From Benzoatithermus sp963720725 (GTDB lineage Bacteria; Pseudomonadota; Alphaproteobacteria; Geminicoccales; Geminicoccaceae), in contig CAVRGN010000011.1 of the NCBI GenBank assembly GCA_963720725.1, forward strand, positions 345,564-409,563: a stretch of DNA of 64,000 nucleotides, read 5' to 3'. A program made the position numbers and the translations under genes. A model generated the notes under the pieces. It was not told the origin of the DNA, searched no databases, and saw only the letters and a list, made by a program, of their open reading frames with translations. Shown one piece after another: positions 61,359-64,000 of this stretch. Position 1 is the stretch's first letter; the number at the start of each line of letters is the position of its first letter.

Positions 61359-62614
61359 CGCAGGGCATTGGACGCGGTGGACACGATGGCCGCAACGGGT
61401 CCTGGCGCATTGCCATGATCGACCCCGGCAACTTCACACCCGCCTATGACCGTGCCCTGTGTGACGCGCTGGCGGATGCCGGACACGAGGTCCGCCTGTA
61501 CGGGATGGCCGACGGCACCGACGCTCCGACCGACCACCGGCAGGCCTGGTTCTACCGGGGAATGCAGAGCCCCTGGTGCGCGCGCCTGCCCGGATCGCTC
61601 CGGCGCGCGGTGAAGGGTGGACACCATGCGCTCGACAGCGTCCGACTGCTCGCGAGCCGGCTGGCAGGCTTCGACGCCGATATCGTACATTGCCAGTGGC
61701 TGCCGCTGCCGCTCGTGGACCGCGCTTGGCTGGCCGCGCAGTGGGCGAGGACGCCGGTCGTCCTGACCGTGCACGACAGCAATCCCTACAATGGCGCCGT
61801 TGCCGGTGCGATGCGGTGGGGGTTGAATGGTGCGATCCGTTGCGCCGATTCCGTCATCGCGCACACCCGCCAGGCGGAAGAACGACTGAAAATGGCGGGC
61901 GTCGCGGCCGAGCGGATCCACCGCGTGCCGCACGGCCTGCTGCATGCAGCTCCGAAGATCACCCCGGTCGTCCGGTCGGTGGACGGTCGGCTGCGACTGC
62001 TCCAGTTCGGTAAGCTGCGCCCCTACAAGGGCCTCGACGTTCTGTTACGCGCTCTGGCTTCGCTCGGCTCCGACGAACGCGCCCGCGTGAGGCTGCGCGT
62101 GGTCGGGCGGCCGTACATGGACATGGCCCCGCATATCGAGTTCGCGCGCCGGCACGGGCTCGCGCGCAGCGTCGAGTTCCGGCTGGACTACGTGAGCGAC
62201 GCCGAGATCGGTGACCTATTCGCGGATACCGATGCCGCGGTGTTTCCCTATCGGGAGATCGACGCCAGCGGCGCGGCGATGACGGCCGTAGCGCACGGCG
62301 TGCCGGTGCTGGCGTCGGCGGTGGGCGGCTTCTCCGAGCTCTTCGAGGATGGCCGCGAGGCACGCCTCGTGCCGCCCGGTGACGCAAGGGCGATGGCCTC
62401 TGTCCTGCGGTGGTGGATCGCGGAGCCTGCGGTGCTCGATGCACTTAGCGCCGGCATGATTCAGCGCCGCGCCTCGATACCCGACTGGCGCCAGATCGCC
62501 TCGCAGACGCTCGCGGTCTACGCGGCGGCGCACCGAAGGTGGCTTGATGACGTCCGCGACGTTGAGAGAAGGCGCGTCTTGAGCCGCCGCGTCGAATGGT
62601 CGGCCGACCCATGA
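61355..62614 (+). CDS. Glycosyltransferase family 4
   Basis: 419-residue GT-B enzyme: N-terminal acceptor domain (about 15-200) and C-terminal donor domain with QFGKLRPYKGLDVLLRAL (about 208-225) and the late E-x7-E region (PYREIDASGAAMTAVAHGVPVLASAVGGFSEL). Cytoplasmic, membrane-associated. Overlaps upstream stop (ATGA), coupled. Donor and linkage unknown. Confidence 0.87.
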   Translation: MTQGIGRGGHDGRNGSWRIAMIDPGNFTPAYDRALCDALADAGHEVRLYGMADGTDAPTDHRQAWFYRGMQSPWCARLPGSLRRAVKGGHHALDSVRLLASRLAGFDADIVHCQWLPLPLVDRAWLAAQWARTPVVLTVHDSNPYNGAVAGAMRWGLNGAIRCADSVIAHTRQAEERLKMAGVAAERIHRVPHGLLHAAPKITPVVRSVDGRLRLLQFGKLRPYKGLDVLLRALASLGSDERARVRLRVVGRPYMDMAPHIEFARRHGLARSVEFRLDYVSDAEIGDLFADTDAAVFPYREIDASGAAMTAVAHGVPVLASAVGGFSELFEDGREARLVPPGDARAMASVLRWWIAEPAVLDALSAGMIQRRASIPDWRQIASQTLAVYAAAHRRWLDDVRDVERRRVLSRRVEWSADP

Positions 62615-63561
62615 ACGATAGCCCAGAGGGATGCCATCCGATGCGTCAGCCCGGCCGAACTGTCGATGATCTTTCCAGCGTCGTCATCGTTTCCGCCGCC
62701 GATGCGAGGTTCTTCAGCTTGTTGCGTGACCTGGTGACGTCCGTCCGGCGGCATTTGCCGAGCGTGCCCATGGCGGTTTTCGACCTCGGGTTGGCTCTCG
62801 ATCAGCGAGTATGGCTCGGGGAACAGCGCGTGACCTGCGTGCAGCCGGAGGTGCATTTCGGCTTGGGAGACGACTTCAACCAGCCGCTCGCACTGTCGTC
62901 GCTCGTCCGGCCGTTCGTCCGCGAGTACTTGCCGGGATATGAACTTTATCTCTGGCTCGACGCCGATGTGTGGATCCAGGACGGCGTGGCCATCCGCCGA
63001 TTGGTTGCCGGTGCCCTCGACGCGGGGCTGGCTTGTGTGCACGAGCGCGATCCGGCGTATCGCTTCGACCCCTGGATTGCGGCGTGGGCCTGGAAGCGCG
63101 CAACTCTTGCATTTGGCCTGCGTTCGGCGATCCGCCAACGGCGGAATCGTCAAATCAACGCGGGTATCTGCTGCATCCGCACGAGTGCGCCGCATTGGCG
63201 CCTGTGGGAGCATCGCTTCGAACGCGCCATCCGCCGAACAGGCCGTGTCTTCCCCAACGAGCAGTTCGCGCTCAACGAGGTCATCTACGGCGATCGTGCG
63301 CACGCGACGGTTCTCGACCCGGAGAACAACTGGATCTGTGATCGGGCGCTTCCGGCGTGGGATGCTGATCGCGGTATCTTCGTGACACCGCGATCGCCAC
63401 ATCGCCGGATCTCCATCTTGCACTTGGCCGGCCCGGCCAAGTCCTCCGCGCACACCGTCCCGGTGGTCGGGGGTGGTAGCACGACGAGGTGGCTTACCTA
63501 CTCGGGGGCTCCTTTCGTCAATCCGGGCCGCCGATCAACCACATCGAAGTACATGGATTAA
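62611..63561 (+). CDS. GT-A fold glycosyltransferase-like protein
   Basis: 316 residues with a GT-A pattern: SSVVIVSAADARFFSLL, a DxD motif in LWLDADVWIQD (about 111-121), and a late NEQFALNEVIYG segment. Resembles small glycosyltransferases in capsule loci. ATG 62611 overlaps the GT4 stop (ATGA); an upstream in-frame ATG at 62596 lies in the previous gene. It ends in WLTYSG; the same words recur about 170 bases later (63669 region), so a decayed second copy may follow. Confidence 0.75.
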   Translation: MNDSPEGCHPMRQPGRTVDDLSSVVIVSAADARFFSLLRDLVTSVRRHLPSVPMAVFDLGLALDQRVWLGEQRVTCVQPEVHFGLGDDFNQPLALSSLVRPFVREYLPGYELYLWLDADVWIQDGVAIRRLVAGALDAGLACVHERDPAYRFDPWIAAWAWKRATLAFGLRSAIRQRRNRQINAGICCIRTSAPHWRLWEHRFERAIRRTGRVFPNEQFALNEVIYGDRAHATVLDPENNWICDRALPAWDADRGIFVTPRSPHRRISILHLAGPAKSSAHTVPVVGGGSTTRWLTYSGAPFVNPGRRSTTSKYMD

Positions 63562-63744
63562 CTCGCTGCATACGCAGTCTGAACACCGCGGAACCGAGGG
63601 CACTGCTCGTCAGTGGCCGACGCTCCATCCAAGACGTCGCCCCAAACTACCCTTTCGAGCATTGGCTAACCTATTCAGGCACATCGTGCGCGCACCCAAG
63701 TGCCGCCGAAGACTCCGCAAATCACCACCAAGGGGAGCTATTCA
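63562..63744 (+). other. Short region with a possible duplicated gene tail
   Basis: About 180 bases with falling GC content. One frame reads FEHWLTYSGTS near 63655-63690, echoing RWLTYSGAP at the end of the preceding glycosyltransferase; the neighbouring context is not conserved and there are no long frames, so this looks like the decayed tail of a duplicate gene. The ribosome site of the next gene (AGGGGAG) is at 63730-63736. Confidence 0.4.
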
Positions 63745-64000
63745 TTGATCAAAAACAGACGGCCACTTTTTTCGGTCATTGTACCATGCTACAACTATGG
63801 TAGGTATTTGCGGCAATGCGTAACCAGCATTCAAGTTCAACACATCGATGACATCGAGATCATTATAATCGACGACGCATCGACAGACAATACATCGGAA
63901 ATAGCGCATGAACTTGCTGCGGCGGATCACCGCATAAAGGTCTCGACACACCGGAGCAATCGTGGTCACATTATTACATACAATGAAGGCATCGATTTAG
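63745..64000 (+). CDS. Glycosyltransferase family 2, N-terminus (cut by window end)
   Basis: The first 85 codons of a GT2: LFSVIVPCYNYGRYLRQCV and EIIIIDDASTDNTSEIAHEL, followed by a partial nucleotide-binding strand, open to the window edge. The start is TTG 63745 with an AGGGGAG site eight bases upstream. Codon usage is clearly less GC-rich than the rest of the window (ATA, TTA, AAC/AAT mixed), suggesting recent acquisition of this and perhaps the following genes. Confidence 0.8.
   Translation, partial: MIKNRRPLFSVIVPCYNYGRYLRQCVTSIQVQHIDDIEIIIIDDASTDNTSEIAHELAAADHRIKVSTHRSNRGHIITYNEGIDL

Overview
The window is a 64 kb piece of a very GC-rich bacterial chromosome. It is almost certainly from an alphaproteobacterium: the 16S-tRNA-23S-5S-tRNA-fMet order, groESL with a CIRCE operator, phasins, DUF3618 and holin-X membrane proteins, and lptD-surA-rsmA synteny all fit. 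A Rhodospirillales-like lineage is plausible, but genus cannot be named without a 16S search.

Layout, left to right. (1) 1-5366: groESL (groEL cut by the window edge); a small regulatory region with two copies of an FNR/FixK-like box and a duplicated, half-decayed kinase-ATPase-like gene; a phasin; a small Met/Trp-rich protein; a fatty acid desaturase; and a transglutaminase-like protein. (2) 5450-11711: a coupled SDR/esterase/metallo-hydrolase run facing a four-gene polyamine-type ABC importer. (3) 11764-18458: ndk, pepA-holC, and the envelope genes lptD-surA followed by rsmA. (4) 18455-29511: a membrane-anchored Mrr-like nuclease, an oxidoreductase, gmk, an SDR, a Gly-rich secreted protein, the fatty acid synthesis block fabD-fabG-acpP-fabF with mltG, then tig-clpP and tRNA-Leu. 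(5) 29579-37151: a YihY/BrkB membrane protein, three coupled small membrane/stress proteins divergent from clpB, and an M23 endopeptidase. (6) 37314-42865: an rRNA operon with only tRNA-Ile in the spacer, then 5S and tRNA-fMet. (7) 42869-44470: a multiply frameshifted serine recombinase relic. (8) 44505-64000: a LuxR-type regulator with a degenerate receiver domain, then a long exopolysaccharide operon.

The exopolysaccharide operon (45723 to beyond 64000) is the main accessory content. Nearly every gene overlaps the next by a few bases, so it is probably one translationally coupled transcript. It carries two amino-sugar modules: hexapeptide acyltransferase + Gfo/Idh oxidoreductase + DegT aminotransferase, then hexapeptide acyltransferase + N-formyltransferase + epimerase + second DegT aminotransferase. 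Between them lies a 351-residue protein I cannot assign. Next come a polyprenyl-phosphate sugar transferase (chain initiation), a UDP-glucuronate decarboxylase-like gene broken by a frameshift, galE, a Wzc-type co-polymerase/kinase, a Wzy-like polymerase and four glycosyltransferases, the last cut by the window end. I infer a Wzx/Wzy-type polymer with N-acylated (acetyl and/or formyl) amino sugars. No flippase, Wza exporter or low-molecular-weight phosphatase is visible in this window.

The best candidates for something undescribed are the unassigned EPS protein (48341-49396), the duplicated FNR-box module that appears to have placed a phasin under a captured promoter (1582-3076), and the receiver-degenerate LuxR regulator next to the EPS operon.
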